Shown one piece after another: positions 1 through 7,972 of a DNA stretch of 62,498 nt; within the stretch, counting starts at the first letter, position 1; each line of letters starts with the position of its first letter. Source of the stretch: CAZVWW01 sp964631265 (GTDB taxonomy: Bacteria > Thermotogota > Thermotogae > MWEM01); NCBI GenBank assembly GCA_964631265.1, contig CAZVWW010000002.1, positions 1 to 62,498 of the forward strand, in the 5' to 3' direction. The notes under the pieces were generated by a model that made no database searches, was not told the DNA's origin, and worked only from the letters and a program-made list of their open reading frames with translations. The translations under genes were made by a program, and so were the position numbers.

Positions 1-87
1 TCGCAGAAATACGGGTTGTACCGCCAGAAATATTGCGGATGCCTCCATTCAATCAGAAACGGGGCCAAAAAAGAGAGGTTGAAATAG
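1..87 (+). CDS. queH: Epoxyqueuosine reductase QueH, C-terminal tail (partial)
   Basis: The window opens inside a frame whose last 28 codons end at TAG 85-87. The tail contains YGLYRQKYCGC, which resembles the conserved C-terminal Tyr/Cys-rich element of QueH (old DUF208), the metal-dependent enzyme that reduces epoxyqueuosine to queuosine in tRNA. The CGC cysteines would be among the cluster or metal ligands in this family. Everything upstream is outside the window, so the call rests on this short motif alone. The next gene starts one base after the stop, so the two are probably co-transcribed. Confidence 0.7.
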   Translation, partial: SQKYGLYRQKYCGCLHSIRNGAKKERLK

Positions 88-88
88 A

Positions 89-976
89 TTGAGCAGGATC
101 TACCGGGATGAGATCACGCTCCATGTTCCGCTTGATCTTAACAACACGTTGAACTGCGGGCAGACGTTCAGATGGAACAAAATAAACGGAGAATGGCACG
201 GGGTCGTCAACAGACAGCCCGTTGTCCTTATTCCAAAGGATGAGAACAGGACGATAACAATAAAATCGATATCTCCTGAATTCCGGCAACAGGAGCTGGC
301 CGAAGGCGTTAAGGAATATCTCGGTTTGAACGACTCGCTGGGGGCCATCAAGGCTTCCGGAATGAACGCATTAAAGAGGGGATATGAGCATTTTGTCAAA
401 GAATACGACAAGATAGTCGATCCCGACACCGGCATAAGGCTGCTGCGTCAGGATCCCTGGGAGATGGTTGTGGAGTATCTCCTGTCAACGCAGATGAATA
501 TCACAACGATCAAGAAGCGGATAGAATCGCTTTGCAGTCTTTTTAAAGACAACAAGGTCTCGATGGATTACAACGATTATTATCTCTTTCCCACGAGAGA
601 ACAGCTCGCCGGTATAAAAGAGGAAGACTACAGAAAGCTCCGTTTCGGATACCGGTCAAAGTGGTTGAGACAGCTGGTGGAAGAGATGGATATCAATCAA
701 CTGTACCAGTTGAAGAACCAGAAACTTGAGAAGAAACTCAGGTTTTTAACGGCATTTCCCGGAATCGGGTTCAAAGTTGCCAACTGTGTTGCCCTCTTCG
801 GTCTTGAGGATTTCAGGGCTTTTCCAGTGGATGTCTGGATTTCAAGGTTTATGGAAGAGTTCTTTTCAAAGTCCGGGAATTCGGAGAAACTGATGGTTGA
901 GGGACAGCGGATTTTCGGAGATTACTGTGGTTACATACAGGAGTATATCTTTTATTATATACGAAACCGTGTTTAG
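89..976 (+). CDS. ogg: 8-oxoguanine/3-methyladenine-type DNA glycosylase (Ogg1/AlkA family)
   Basis: This 295-residue protein has an N-terminal OGG_N-like half (LNCGQTFRWN near residue 25) followed by a helix-hairpin-helix-GPD domain. The hairpin reads FPGIGFKVAN with the likely catalytic lysine K229, and PVDVW carries the catalytic Asp D248. The 19-residue Lys-Asp spacing equals that of human OGG1 (K249/D268). It would be a bifunctional glycosylase/lyase removing 8-oxoguanine from DNA. Translation starts at TTG 89, directly behind queH. The family also includes AlkA-like 3-methyladenine glycosylases; the lysine favours Ogg activity. Confidence 0.85.
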   Translation: MSRIYRDEITLHVPLDLNNTLNCGQTFRWNKINGEWHGVVNRQPVVLIPKDENRTITIKSISPEFRQQELAEGVKEYLGLNDSLGAIKASGMNALKRGYEHFVKEYDKIVDPDTGIRLLRQDPWEMVVEYLLSTQMNITTIKKRIESLCSLFKDNKVSMDYNDYYLFPTREQLAGIKEEDYRKLRFGYRSKWLRQLVEEMDINQLYQLKNQKLEKKLRFLTAFPGIGFKVANCVALFGLEDFRAFPVDVWISRFMEEFFSKSGNSEKLMVEGQRIFGDYCGYIQEYIFYYIRNRV

Positions 977-991
977 CAAATGGAGGGAACC

Positions 992-1420
992 ATGGTTGTT
1001 GAACAATTTATCTTTGAGTTTGAAGCAAAAGTGGATAATATCAGGGTCGTTCGCTCGGCGATTAAGGTCTTTCTGAAGATGAAAAAGGCCTCGGATTCGG
1101 AGATCTTTGATACAGAACTGGCGATCAACGAAGCGGTTGCCAATGTGATCGAACACACCTACAATTACAGAGAAGATGAGGTTATCGTCATAAGGCTTTT
1201 TTGGAATCAGGAGGAACGATCCTGTGTTTTTGAGATACAGGATTATGGAGAGCCCGTTAAGCTTGAAAAGATTGCCTCACGCAATCTTGAAGATGTCAAA
1301 GAGCATGGCCTGGGGGTGTATCTCATCAAGAGCATTATGGATGAGATCAAGTTTAAAAAGGCGGATAAGGGGAATCTGCTCCATTTGAAAAAGCATTTTC
1401 AGGAGAAAAAGAATGCCTGA
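992..1420 (+). CDS. RsbW/SpoIIAB-like anti-sigma serine kinase-type ATPase
   Basis: This protein of about 142 residues has a complete GHKL (HATPase_c_2) fold. The N-box is ELAINEAVANVIEH, the G1 box is DYGEP and the G2 box is HGLGVYLIKSIMDE. Family members bind a sigma factor or phosphorylate a STAS-domain antagonist. I prefer ATG 992, five bases after GGAGGG, over the in-frame ATG 980, which lacks a ribosome site. No sigma factor or STAS antagonist is adjacent, so its partner is unknown. It overlaps trmFO by 8 bases. A second HATPase of the same type lies at 3959-4912. Confidence 0.85.
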   Translation: MVVEQFIFEFEAKVDNIRVVRSAIKVFLKMKKASDSEIFDTELAINEAVANVIEHTYNYREDEVIVIRLFWNQEERSCVFEIQDYGEPVKLEKIASRNLEDVKEHGLGVYLIKSIMDEIKFKKADKGNLLHLKKHFQEKKNA

Positions 1421-2777
1421 ACGGATCCATATCATCGGCGGAGGACTCGCCGGTTCTGAATGTGCCTTTTATTTATCGGAAAGAGGGTTCCCCTGCACAT
1501 TATATGAGATGAGACCCGGGAAGGACACCCCTGTCCACAAGACATCCCTTTTGGCAGAGCTCGTTTGCTCCAATTCCTTGAAATCCGAGGCGATTACAAC
1601 TGCCTCAGGTCTCTTGAAAGAGGAACTCAGACTCCTTGGTTCTAGGCTTCTGGAAATCGCCGATAACACCCGTATAGAAGCGGGAAACGCCCTGGCAGTA
1701 GACAGAGAGCGCTTTGCACAAAAAGTGACTGAAGCGTTGCAGAAGCGGGTTGATGTTGTCCGACAAGAGATCACTTCTTTCGAAACCATCGAAAAAGACG
1801 CAGAGAGAACGGTTGTCGCAACGGGACCGCTGACCTCAGGGGCGTTGATGCACGCGATTAAAGAGACGCTGGAGACAGACGATCTCTACTTTTTTGATGC
1901 CGTGGCTCCGATAGTCGATACCGACTCGATTGATATGGGAAAGGCCTTTCTGGCCGACCGATACGAACAGGAGACTGAAACAGGAGAGCTGAAAACGGGA
2001 AGTTATATCAACTGCCCCATGAACCAGGAGGAATACCGTCGCTTTCGCAACGCTCTGATCGAGGCCGAGACGATAGAGGAGAAGGCCTTTGAGAAGAAGA
2101 AACTCTTTGAAAGATGCCAGCCCATCGAGGAGATCGCAAAAAACGGCGAGGATGCGATGCGGTTCGGCCCGCTGAAGCCGGTGGGATTGATTAACCCCCA
2201 CACCTCAGAGCGGCCCTATGCTGTTGTCCAGTTGAGGAAAGAGGATCTTGAGGGGCGTATGTACAATATCGTCGGATTTCAGACCCGGTTGAAGTGGGGG
2301 GAGCAGAAACGGATCATCCGATTAATCCCGGGGCTGGGAAGCGCTGAGATCTTGCGATACGGCGTGATGCACAAAAACACCTATATCAACAGCCCGAAAC
2401 TGCTCGACAGCCGTTTCAGAGTCAAGGGGTGCGAGCATATCACCTTTGCCGGACAGATCACGGGCGTTGAAGGCTATATGGAGAGCGTTGCCTCCGGGCT
2501 CTATGCCGGCATCAACATCGCCAGAGAGCTTGAAGGCAAAAACCCCATCAACCTGCCCCGGACCAGCATACTGCGCGGACTCTTTGATTATTGTACAACG
2601 GCTGAGAAGCTTCATCCGATGTATGCGAACTTCGGCCTCATTAACAACGACGAGCTCGGTATAAAGGCCGAATTGAAGAAGATCCGGGGGAAGATGAAAA
2701 AGAAACGGAAGCGAAAGCTCATCGCTGAGAAGAGCCTGGAGAACTTTAAGAACTGGCTGGAAGCAACCGATTTTTAA
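1413..2777 (+). CDS. trmFO: tRNA (uracil-54-C5)-methyltransferase TrmFO, folate- and FAD-dependent
   Basis: The 454-residue product begins with a Rossmann FAD motif (HIIGGGLAGSECA). It contains the family cysteine motifs LVCSNSL and YINCPMN that correspond to the two catalytic cysteines known in TrmFO. The enzyme methylates U54 in the T-loop of tRNA using methylene-tetrahydrofolate and reduced flavin, rather than S-adenosylmethionine. The C-terminus ends in a lysine-rich helix. It starts inside the end of the RsbW-like gene (8-base overlap), which suggests translational coupling. The closest alternative, GidA/MnmG, is longer and lacks this arrangement. Confidence 0.95.
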   Translation: MPERIHIIGGGLAGSECAFYLSERGFPCTLYEMRPGKDTPVHKTSLLAELVCSNSLKSEAITTASGLLKEELRLLGSRLLEIADNTRIEAGNALAVDRERFAQKVTEALQKRVDVVRQEITSFETIEKDAERTVVATGPLTSGALMHAIKETLETDDLYFFDAVAPIVDTDSIDMGKAFLADRYEQETETGELKTGSYINCPMNQEEYRRFRNALIEAETIEEKAFEKKKLFERCQPIEEIAKNGEDAMRFGPLKPVGLINPHTSERPYAVVQLRKEDLEGRMYNIVGFQTRLKWGEQKRIIRLIPGLGSAEILRYGVMHKNTYINSPKLLDSRFRVKGCEHITFAGQITGVEGYMESVASGLYAGINIARELEGKNPINLPRTSILRGLFDYCTTAEKLHPMYANFGLINNDELGIKAELKKIRGKMKKKRKRKLIAEKSLENFKNWLEATDF

Positions 2778-2822
2778 AATAGTACTCGGGAAAAATCCGC
2801 TGATCGAACAGGAGTGAAATGA

Positions 2823-3524
2823 ATGGCAGAAACAATTGACAAAAAACAATACAGCATTCTGGATAAAGGCTTTGTTGAGCTGGTCGATATGATGGGCGGT
2901 GACAAAAGAGCTGTGCAGGCCGCAAGGGTCTCTTTTCAAAAGGGGCTGAAGTCAGAAAAGAAAGACAGAAAACTCATTGCGTATCTCATGGAAAACGGAC
3001 ACGAATCCCCGTTTGAGCACATCGTCTTCACCTTCCGGGTCAAAGCGCCGATGTTCATTGCCCGGCAGTGGTTCAGACACCGGATTTCCAGTTTCAACGA
3101 GATATCGGGCCGCTACTCGGTGATCAAGCATGAGTTTTATATCCCCGAAGAACTGAGAGTTCAGGATCAAGTGAACAAACAGGGTAGTCAGACGGATTCA
3201 GAGAGAGAGCTCGAACCGGAGAGCCTGCAACTATTACAACAACAAACAGAAGATGCATACAAGACCTATCATCGACTGCTGGAAGACGGTGTGGCAAAGG
3301 AGATGGCCAGAATGGTCCTGCCCGTCAACATCTACACCCAATGGTACTGGACAATCAACGCGAGGAGCCTCATGAACTTCATTAATCTCCGCGCAGATTC
3401 GCATGCCCAGTGGGAGATTCAGCAATACGCAAGGAGAATTGCCGGAATCTTTGAGCAGACCTGTCCCGCCACATACAAGGCATTTCTCGAATACCGTTAT
3501 ACCGGTGATCTTCTGGGGGAGTGA
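2823..3524 (+). CDS. thyX: Flavin-dependent thymidylate synthase ThyX
   Basis: The 233-residue protein carries the ThyX signature RHRISSFNEISGRYS near residue 83, a perfect RHRxxSxxExSxR motif. It makes dTMP from dUMP with methylene-tetrahydrofolate, FAD and NADPH. Conserved patterns further on are WTINARSLMNFINLR and AQWEIQQYAR, which hold substrate- and flavin-binding residues. Translation starts at ATG 2823 behind a GGAG 8 bases upstream. It follows trmFO by 45 bases, so the two enzymes that draw on the same folate donor are probably in one operon. Confidence 0.97.
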   Translation: MAETIDKKQYSILDKGFVELVDMMGGDKRAVQAARVSFQKGLKSEKKDRKLIAYLMENGHESPFEHIVFTFRVKAPMFIARQWFRHRISSFNEISGRYSVIKHEFYIPEELRVQDQVNKQGSQTDSERELEPESLQLLQQQTEDAYKTYHRLLEDGVAKEMARMVLPVNIYTQWYWTINARSLMNFINLRADSHAQWEIQQYARRIAGIFEQTCPATYKAFLEYRYTGDLLGE

Positions 3525-3584
3525 CAGTATATGATAACGATTGACAGAAAGAATAAAAGTCCTTTATAAAGGGAGAGTGATTTG

Positions 3585-3938
3585 ATGAAATTAGCAGAGG
3601 TGGCAGAATTACTCGAAGCAAAGATACTGGTGGGCGAAGAGAAGAAGAACGATCTGGATATTGAAAGAGCGGGGGCGGCGGATATGATGAGCGATGTGCT
3701 GGCATTCGCAAAACCCGGCATGCTGCTCATAACAGGGCTAAATACCGCCCAGGTTGTCCGGACGGCGAGCATTGTCAGTATATCGGCACTGGTCATTGTC
3801 CGCAAAAAACAGGTCCCCGATGCGACAATCGAGGCTGCAAAACTCTTCGGTATCCCGCTGCTTCACTCACCAGTAGCAATGTACTCTGCATGCGGCATAC
3901 TATATGAGAAAAAGATGAAGAGTATCAACACACTTTAA
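3585..3938 (+). CDS. DRTGG-domain protein
   Basis: This small soluble protein of about 117 residues matches the DRTGG domain pattern: a central GMLLITGLNTAQVVRTAS segment, then ALVIVRKK and a conserved GIPLLHSPVAMYSACGILYE block. The domain is often linked to CBS domains and is thought to act in signalling; its biochemical role is unknown. ATG 3585 is chosen over TTG 3582. It lies 20 bases before a CBS-HATPase gene, and the pair resembles gene pairs found beside hydrogenase operons in anaerobes, though no hydrogenase is present here. Confidence 0.75.
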   Translation: MKLAEVAELLEAKILVGEEKKNDLDIERAGAADMMSDVLAFAKPGMLLITGLNTAQVVRTASIVSISALVIVRKKQVPDATIEAAKLFGIPLLHSPVAMYSACGILYEKKMKSINTL

Positions 3939-3958
3939 AAAACCGGGAGATGATGTAG

Positions 3959-4912
3959 ATGAAAGCCACAATCGATGGTCTTATCGATCAGATGCAACTG
4001 TTGTTTAAAGATTTAATTGCTGAGGATATCATGATACGCAACGTGATCTCAATATCTTCCGGCAGAACGATGGAACAGGCGAAAGAGTTGATGAGACTGA
4101 AGAAGATCTCGGGTCTCCCTGTTATCGATGATGGAAAACTGGTCGGTCTTGTCAGTATCGAGGATATCATCAAGAGCCTTGAAAACAACACGATTGCACA
4201 GCCTGTTTCGGAATTCATGAGCACCAATCTCCGGACGGTCTCGCCCGACGCCAAACTGCCGAAGGTCTTCGAACAGTTCACCCGATACGGGTACGGCCGT
4301 TTTCCCGTGGTTGACAAGGACAACCTGTTGATCGGCATCATCACCAAAGAGGATATCCTGAGGGGAATACTCGAGAAGTTCAGAGTTCTTTATGTTCGCG
4401 ACAAACGGCGCTCGGATGTGCTCGACGGGGATAAACTCAATCGGTCTCTGATAACCGGTGAGGAGATCAACAAATCAGGGGCGGATTTTGTCTTTCCAGT
4501 TGATTACGTCGATGTCAGTCTCTCCGGTGTCGGGGCGGCAAGGCTAAAGGATTTCCTGCTGAAAAAAGATGTGAACGAGGATATTGCCAGAAAGATAGCG
4601 ATCGCCACCTATGAAGCTGAAACAAATGTGGTCATCCACAGCTCGAGTTCGGGAACGATCTACTGTTTCCTCTACCCGGACTCCATCCGGGTGAGGGTTG
4701 AAGATCACGGCAAGGGAATATCGGATGTGCAGATGGCGATGGAAGAGGGATTTTCGACGGCGACCGACCAGATCAGAGAGATGGGCTTCGGGGCCGGAAT
4801 GGGGTTGCCCAATATGCATCGGTATTCGGACAAGATGGTGATTGTCTCCGAGGCTGAGAAAGGCGTGATCGTCGAGATGCAGTTCTTTCTGAAAAAAGAG
4901 GATGACCGTTGA
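3959..4912 (+). CDS. Tandem CBS domains fused to an RsbW-type HATPase
   Basis: The 317-residue product has two CBS repeats (about residues 20-78 and 82-142; VDKDNLLIGIITKEDIL closes the second). These join a C-terminal GHKL ATPase (about residues 180-310) with N-box ATYEAETNVVIHS, G1 DHGKGI and G2 GFGAGMGLPNM. CBS pairs usually bind adenine nucleotides, so this looks like an energy-state-sensing anti-sigma kinase or switch protein. ATG 3959 follows a GGGAGATG site. It ends in a TGATG overlap with the Nudix gene. The target of the ATPase cannot be told from the sequence. Confidence 0.8.
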   Translation: MKATIDGLIDQMQLLFKDLIAEDIMIRNVISISSGRTMEQAKELMRLKKISGLPVIDDGKLVGLVSIEDIIKSLENNTIAQPVSEFMSTNLRTVSPDAKLPKVFEQFTRYGYGRFPVVDKDNLLIGIITKEDILRGILEKFRVLYVRDKRRSDVLDGDKLNRSLITGEEINKSGADFVFPVDYVDVSLSGVGAARLKDFLLKKDVNEDIARKIAIATYEAETNVVIHSSSSGTIYCFLYPDSIRVRVEDHGKGISDVQMAMEEGFSTATDQIREMGFGAGMGLPNMHRYSDKMVIVSEAEKGVIVEMQFFLKKEDDR

Positions 4913-5502
4913 TGATGGATGAGCAGATACTGGTGATACCCGAACAGGCTTTGATGGAACTTATTGACAATAAAAGAGGGCTGATAAGCGTCAATAAAGA
5001 GAAGGCCTTCAAGGTGATACAAGAGAGAGGATGCTTCAAACCGAGGACTGAGATGGAAACGAATCCCGGTTATAAGCAGGTGATCCCCTATATTCTGATG
5101 AAGGATTCAAAGGGGAAAGTCCTGGTCTTGAAAAGGCTGACGACCCAGAGCGAAAAGAGACTGCACAACAAACTGAGTCTCGGTATTGGGGGGCATGTGA
5201 ATTCAACCGACAGTGAAATACCCGTTGAAGCGCTGAAAGAGGGGATGAAACGTGAAATTCAGGAAGAGGTGAATGTCACACTTCTCGAGACTCCCCGATT
5301 TCAAGGGATCATATATGATGATACCACCCCGGTCGGCAAAGTCCATATGGGACATGCCTATTCAGTGACAGTGGATTTCTTCGGGCTCAACGAGCCGGAT
5401 AAATTCGCCTGTTCCTGGGAGGAACCCTCGCAGTTGAAGCCCCTTGTGAAAGACATGGAGAACTGGTCCGGTTTCCTTGTGGACAAACTCTACAGGGACT
5501 GA
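4912..5502 (+). CDS. Nudix hydrolase-fold protein
   Basis: The product of about 196 residues contains a Nudix box whose loop starts GIGGHVN and ends REIQEEVNV, with an insertion before the EALKEGM helix. The metal-binding REIQEE glutamates are intact, so it should hydrolyse a nucleoside diphosphate-linked substrate; which one cannot be told. An N-terminal extension of about 60 residues precedes the domain. Starts at ATG 4912 or 4915 both overlap or abut the stop of the CBS-HATPase gene, so they are coupled. The association with an adenylate-type sensor hints at nucleotide signalling, but that is inference. Confidence 0.75.
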   Translation: MMDEQILVIPEQALMELIDNKRGLISVNKEKAFKVIQERGCFKPRTEMETNPGYKQVIPYILMKDSKGKVLVLKRLTTQSEKRLHNKLSLGIGGHVNSTDSEIPVEALKEGMKREIQEEVNVTLLETPRFQGIIYDDTTPVGKVHMGHAYSVTVDFFGLNEPDKFACSWEEPSQLKPLVKDMENWSGFLVDKLYRD

Positions 5503-5554
5503 AGATAAGAACGGCTGTGAACTTTAGTTGTGCTTGAAGGAAAGAGAGCCGCCA

Positions 5555-5583
5555 TTAGATTTTTCGTGATACCACAGTATAAT
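5555..5583 (+). promoter_or_regulatory. Candidate promoter for the lipoprotein operon
   Basis: TATAAT at 5578-5583 lies 17 bases after a weak TTAGAT (5555-5560). It sits in the 107-base gap between the Nudix gene and the lipoprotein gene, about 26 bases before ATG 5610. Confidence 0.5.
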
Positions 5584-5609
5584 TATGAGTCATAAAGAAC
5601 GGTGATGAT

Positions 5610-6161
5610 ATGAAAACAGGTATGAAAAAGACCTTATTGATAACGATGCTGTTGATTGCGGGTTTATTGGTCCTGACAGGATGCGGTGATATCCCTGAAG
5701 ACGATGATTTTCCCGTTTCAAGGTTGATCGAGTTCAGATTGAACGGGTTTGAAAAGTCCGAATATGCCTTTACCACTCCGGGAATCTTGCTCGACAACGA
5801 CAGTCTGGAGGGGAATATCGTATCGATACAGTACGCAGATGAAAGGGAAAACGCTCCCGAGAACAGAACCGCGAGAATCGTTGCCGCCAAGACGGATTCC
5901 GTTTTAACAAGTTACCGTGTTTGGCGTCACTATGCCAGGGAGAACGATGCCGGCATGAAATCTCTGTTAACATCTTTTCCTTTGTACGGAGGAACCTATG
6001 AGATTTCAGAGAAGGGACGTTTTCTTGAGTCCTGGTTCAAATCCGACTGGGTTTTTCTTCTCGAAAGTGGTGATGAAACCGTTCTTGAACAGATGAAGAC
6101 GCAGATTGAACGGTTTTTCAAAAGGGAGAAATATGTCAACGAGAGTGTGATCGAGATTTGA
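5610..6161 (+). CDS. Uncharacterised lipoprotein
   Basis: The 183-residue product has a lipoprotein signal: basic MKTGMKK, a hydrophobic stretch, then lipobox LTGC, so it should be lipidated and anchored at the cytoplasmic membrane. The mature part is acidic and mixed alpha/beta, ending in TQIERFFKREKYVNES. I recognise no family with confidence. A candidate promoter lies at 5555-5583. The downstream radical SAM gene starts on TTGA overlapping this stop, so they are translated together, although no functional link is evident. Confidence 0.75.
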   Translation: MKTGMKKTLLITMLLIAGLLVLTGCGDIPEDDDFPVSRLIEFRLNGFEKSEYAFTTPGILLDNDSLEGNIVSIQYADERENAPENRTARIVAAKTDSVLTSYRVWRHYARENDAGMKSLLTSFPLYGGTYEISEKGRFLESWFKSDWVFLLESGDETVLEQMKTQIERFFKREKYVNESVIEI

Positions 6162-7078
6162 AACGTTACAACGCGCTCAGTACCTATTGGAAGAACCGGT
6201 ATAAAAAACGGGTACAGAGGCTTCCCGTCTCTGCCGGACTGGGTTGTCCAAACAGAAAGGGAGGCGAAGAACCATCCGGGTGCATATTCTGTGATCCAAC
6301 GGGGAGCGGTTTTGCTGCTGTTGAACCGGATGTTGATTATGAAGAACAGATCCGGGAAATGATTAACCGGACTCAGAACCGTTACGGCAAAGATATCCTC
6401 TTTGCAGTCTATCTTCAATCGTACACCAATACATACGGCAGTGTTGAAAAACTCAGGAGCATCTATGACAGACTCTTCGTCGATCCGAGAATCGTCATCT
6501 TTGATATCGCCACCCGGCCGGACTGTGTTGAGGAGGAGAAACTCGACCTCATCACATCATACAGCACCAGAGCTGACCTGTTGGTTGAACTCGGTCTTCA
6601 GTCAACGAAGAGGTCAACACTGGTCGATCTGAACCGGGGCCACACACTGGCCGATTTCATCGATGCTGTTATAAGAACGCGTAAAAGGGGAATAGAAGTG
6701 GTTGCCCATATGATAACGGATCTCCCGCAGGATTCGAAGGACGACCTTGTTGAATCGGCCCGCATATTGAGCGCACTGGGAGTGGAGGGGGTTAAACTTC
6801 ATTCTCTGTATGTTGTAGAAGGCACAGAGCTCGATAGACGGATTCAAGAGGGGCGTTATGAACGACTCGGGTTAAAGGATTTTGTGGAAAGAACTGTGCT
6901 CTTTCTCGAGCATCTCGACCCGTCGATTGTCATCCAGCGGCTGGTCTCAGACCCGCCCCATGAAGGGGCATACGGCAATTGGGGATTGCCCAAGATCCGG
7001 ATCATCCAGGCGATCGAGCAGGCAATGAAGGACAAAGACACGTATCAGGGGAAGCATTTTGACTATCTTGGAAGATGA
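6158..7078 (+). CDS. Radical SAM protein of the YtqA/YhcC type
   Basis: The 306-residue protein has the unusual spaced cluster motif seen in YtqA/YhcC (TIGR01212-like): GLGCPNRKG followed by SGCIFC, a long C-x11-C-x2-C instead of the common C-x3-C-x2-C. The remainder matches the family (AVYLQSYTNTYG, DIATRPDC, VELGLQS, VAHMITDLP, VKLHSLYVVEGT). The reaction of these proteins is not settled. The TTG start at 6158 overlaps the upstream stop by four bases. The gene runs about 20 bases into the murB frame. Confidence 0.88.
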   Translation: MKRYNALSTYWKNRYKKRVQRLPVSAGLGCPNRKGGEEPSGCIFCDPTGSGFAAVEPDVDYEEQIREMINRTQNRYGKDILFAVYLQSYTNTYGSVEKLRSIYDRLFVDPRIVIFDIATRPDCVEEEKLDLITSYSTRADLLVELGLQSTKRSTLVDLNRGHTLADFIDAVIRTRKRGIEVVAHMITDLPQDSKDDLVESARILSALGVEGVKLHSLYVVEGTELDRRIQEGRYERLGLKDFVERTVLFLEHLDPSIVIQRLVSDPPHEGAYGNWGLPKIRIIQAIEQAMKDKDTYQGKHFDYLGR

Positions 7079-7955
7079 ACCGCTTTCATTGCATTCTTCA
7101 TTTCAGATTGGGGGAAAGGTCACTGCTTTCATGATTCCCGATAATGAATCTGAATTAAAGAAATGTCTTCGAGAACTTTCGGGCGATAACCGGCAATACA
7201 AACTCATCGGAAAGGGTAGCAATATCCTCTTTCCCGATGATCCATTATTTGACACGGTTGTTAGCACCGGCGGCCTGGTTGCATACGCAATTGCAAAGGG
7301 GGAAGGAGACGAGACCTTTATCACGGCAAGTAGCGGTGCCGCATTAAGCGAGCTGGCCGGCTTTGCCGCAAAAAGCGGTTTGACCGGACTTGAGTTCGCC
7401 GGGGGGATTCCGGGAAGTCTCGGTGGAGCGCTGCGGATGAATGCCGGGGCTTATGGGGGAGAGATGGCGAATATTGTTGAGACGATCAACGCCTACGACC
7501 CGCTCACCGATAAGGTTTATCATCTGAGTAATGCGGAATGTCGTTTTGCCTACCGGAAGAGCCTCTTCGTCTTCTCTGAAGCCGTTTCAGAAAGCCCCTT
7601 GATCATCCTCTCGGCACGACTAAAGCTGACAAGCGATGAACCGGAAAAGATAAGGCAACGAACCGCTGACTTACTAAAAAGACGGAAGAAGAGCCAGCCC
7701 CTTGACTATCCGAGTGCGGGAAGTGTCTTTAAAAAGCCCGGGGCCGATATTCATCCCGCCGCAATCATTGATCGGCTCGGATTAAAAGGTTGTTGCGTGG
7801 GGGATGCCTGTGTGTCGGAAAAACATGCGGGATTTATCATCAACAAGGGCAACGCCACCGCAGAGGATGTAGAGGCACTGATCGGGATAATAAAGGCCCG
7901 GGTCTTGAAAGAAGCAGGAATCGAACTAAACACCGAGATAGAAATCATCCGATAA
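7059..7955 (+). CDS. murB: UDP-N-acetylenolpyruvoylglucosamine reductase MurB
   Basis: The 298-residue flavoenzyme reduces UDP-GlcNAc-enolpyruvate to UDP-MurNAc, the second committed peptidoglycan step. Seen are the FAD-binding segments GSNILFPD and GIPGSLGGALRMNAGAYGGE, the short YRKSLF loop typical of type II (Bacillus-like) enzymes, the proton-donor serine region SAGSVFKKP, and the C-terminal KHAGFIINKGNA block. TTG 7059 is the longest start and lies inside the upstream gene; TTG 7068 is an alternative. glmS follows after 17 bases, so two enzymes of the UDP-sugar wall pathway sit together. Confidence 0.95.
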   Translation: MTILEDEPLSLHSSFQIGGKVTAFMIPDNESELKKCLRELSGDNRQYKLIGKGSNILFPDDPLFDTVVSTGGLVAYAIAKGEGDETFITASSGAALSELAGFAAKSGLTGLEFAGGIPGSLGGALRMNAGAYGGEMANIVETINAYDPLTDKVYHLSNAECRFAYRKSLFVFSEAVSESPLIILSARLKLTSDEPEKIRQRTADLLKRRKKSQPLDYPSAGSVFKKPGADIHPAAIIDRLGLKGCCVGDACVSEKHAGFIINKGNATAEDVEALIGIIKARVLKEAGIELNTEIEIIR

Positions 7956-7972
7956 CAATGGAGGGATAGCGA

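Noticed and set aside
2322..2939. 205-codon open frame on the minus strand
   Set aside because: Shadow of the 3' end of trmFO and the start of thyX, both well supported.
7956..7972. Possible glmS ribozyme before glmS
   Set aside because: Only 17 bases separate murB from glmS, far too little for the ribozyme core.
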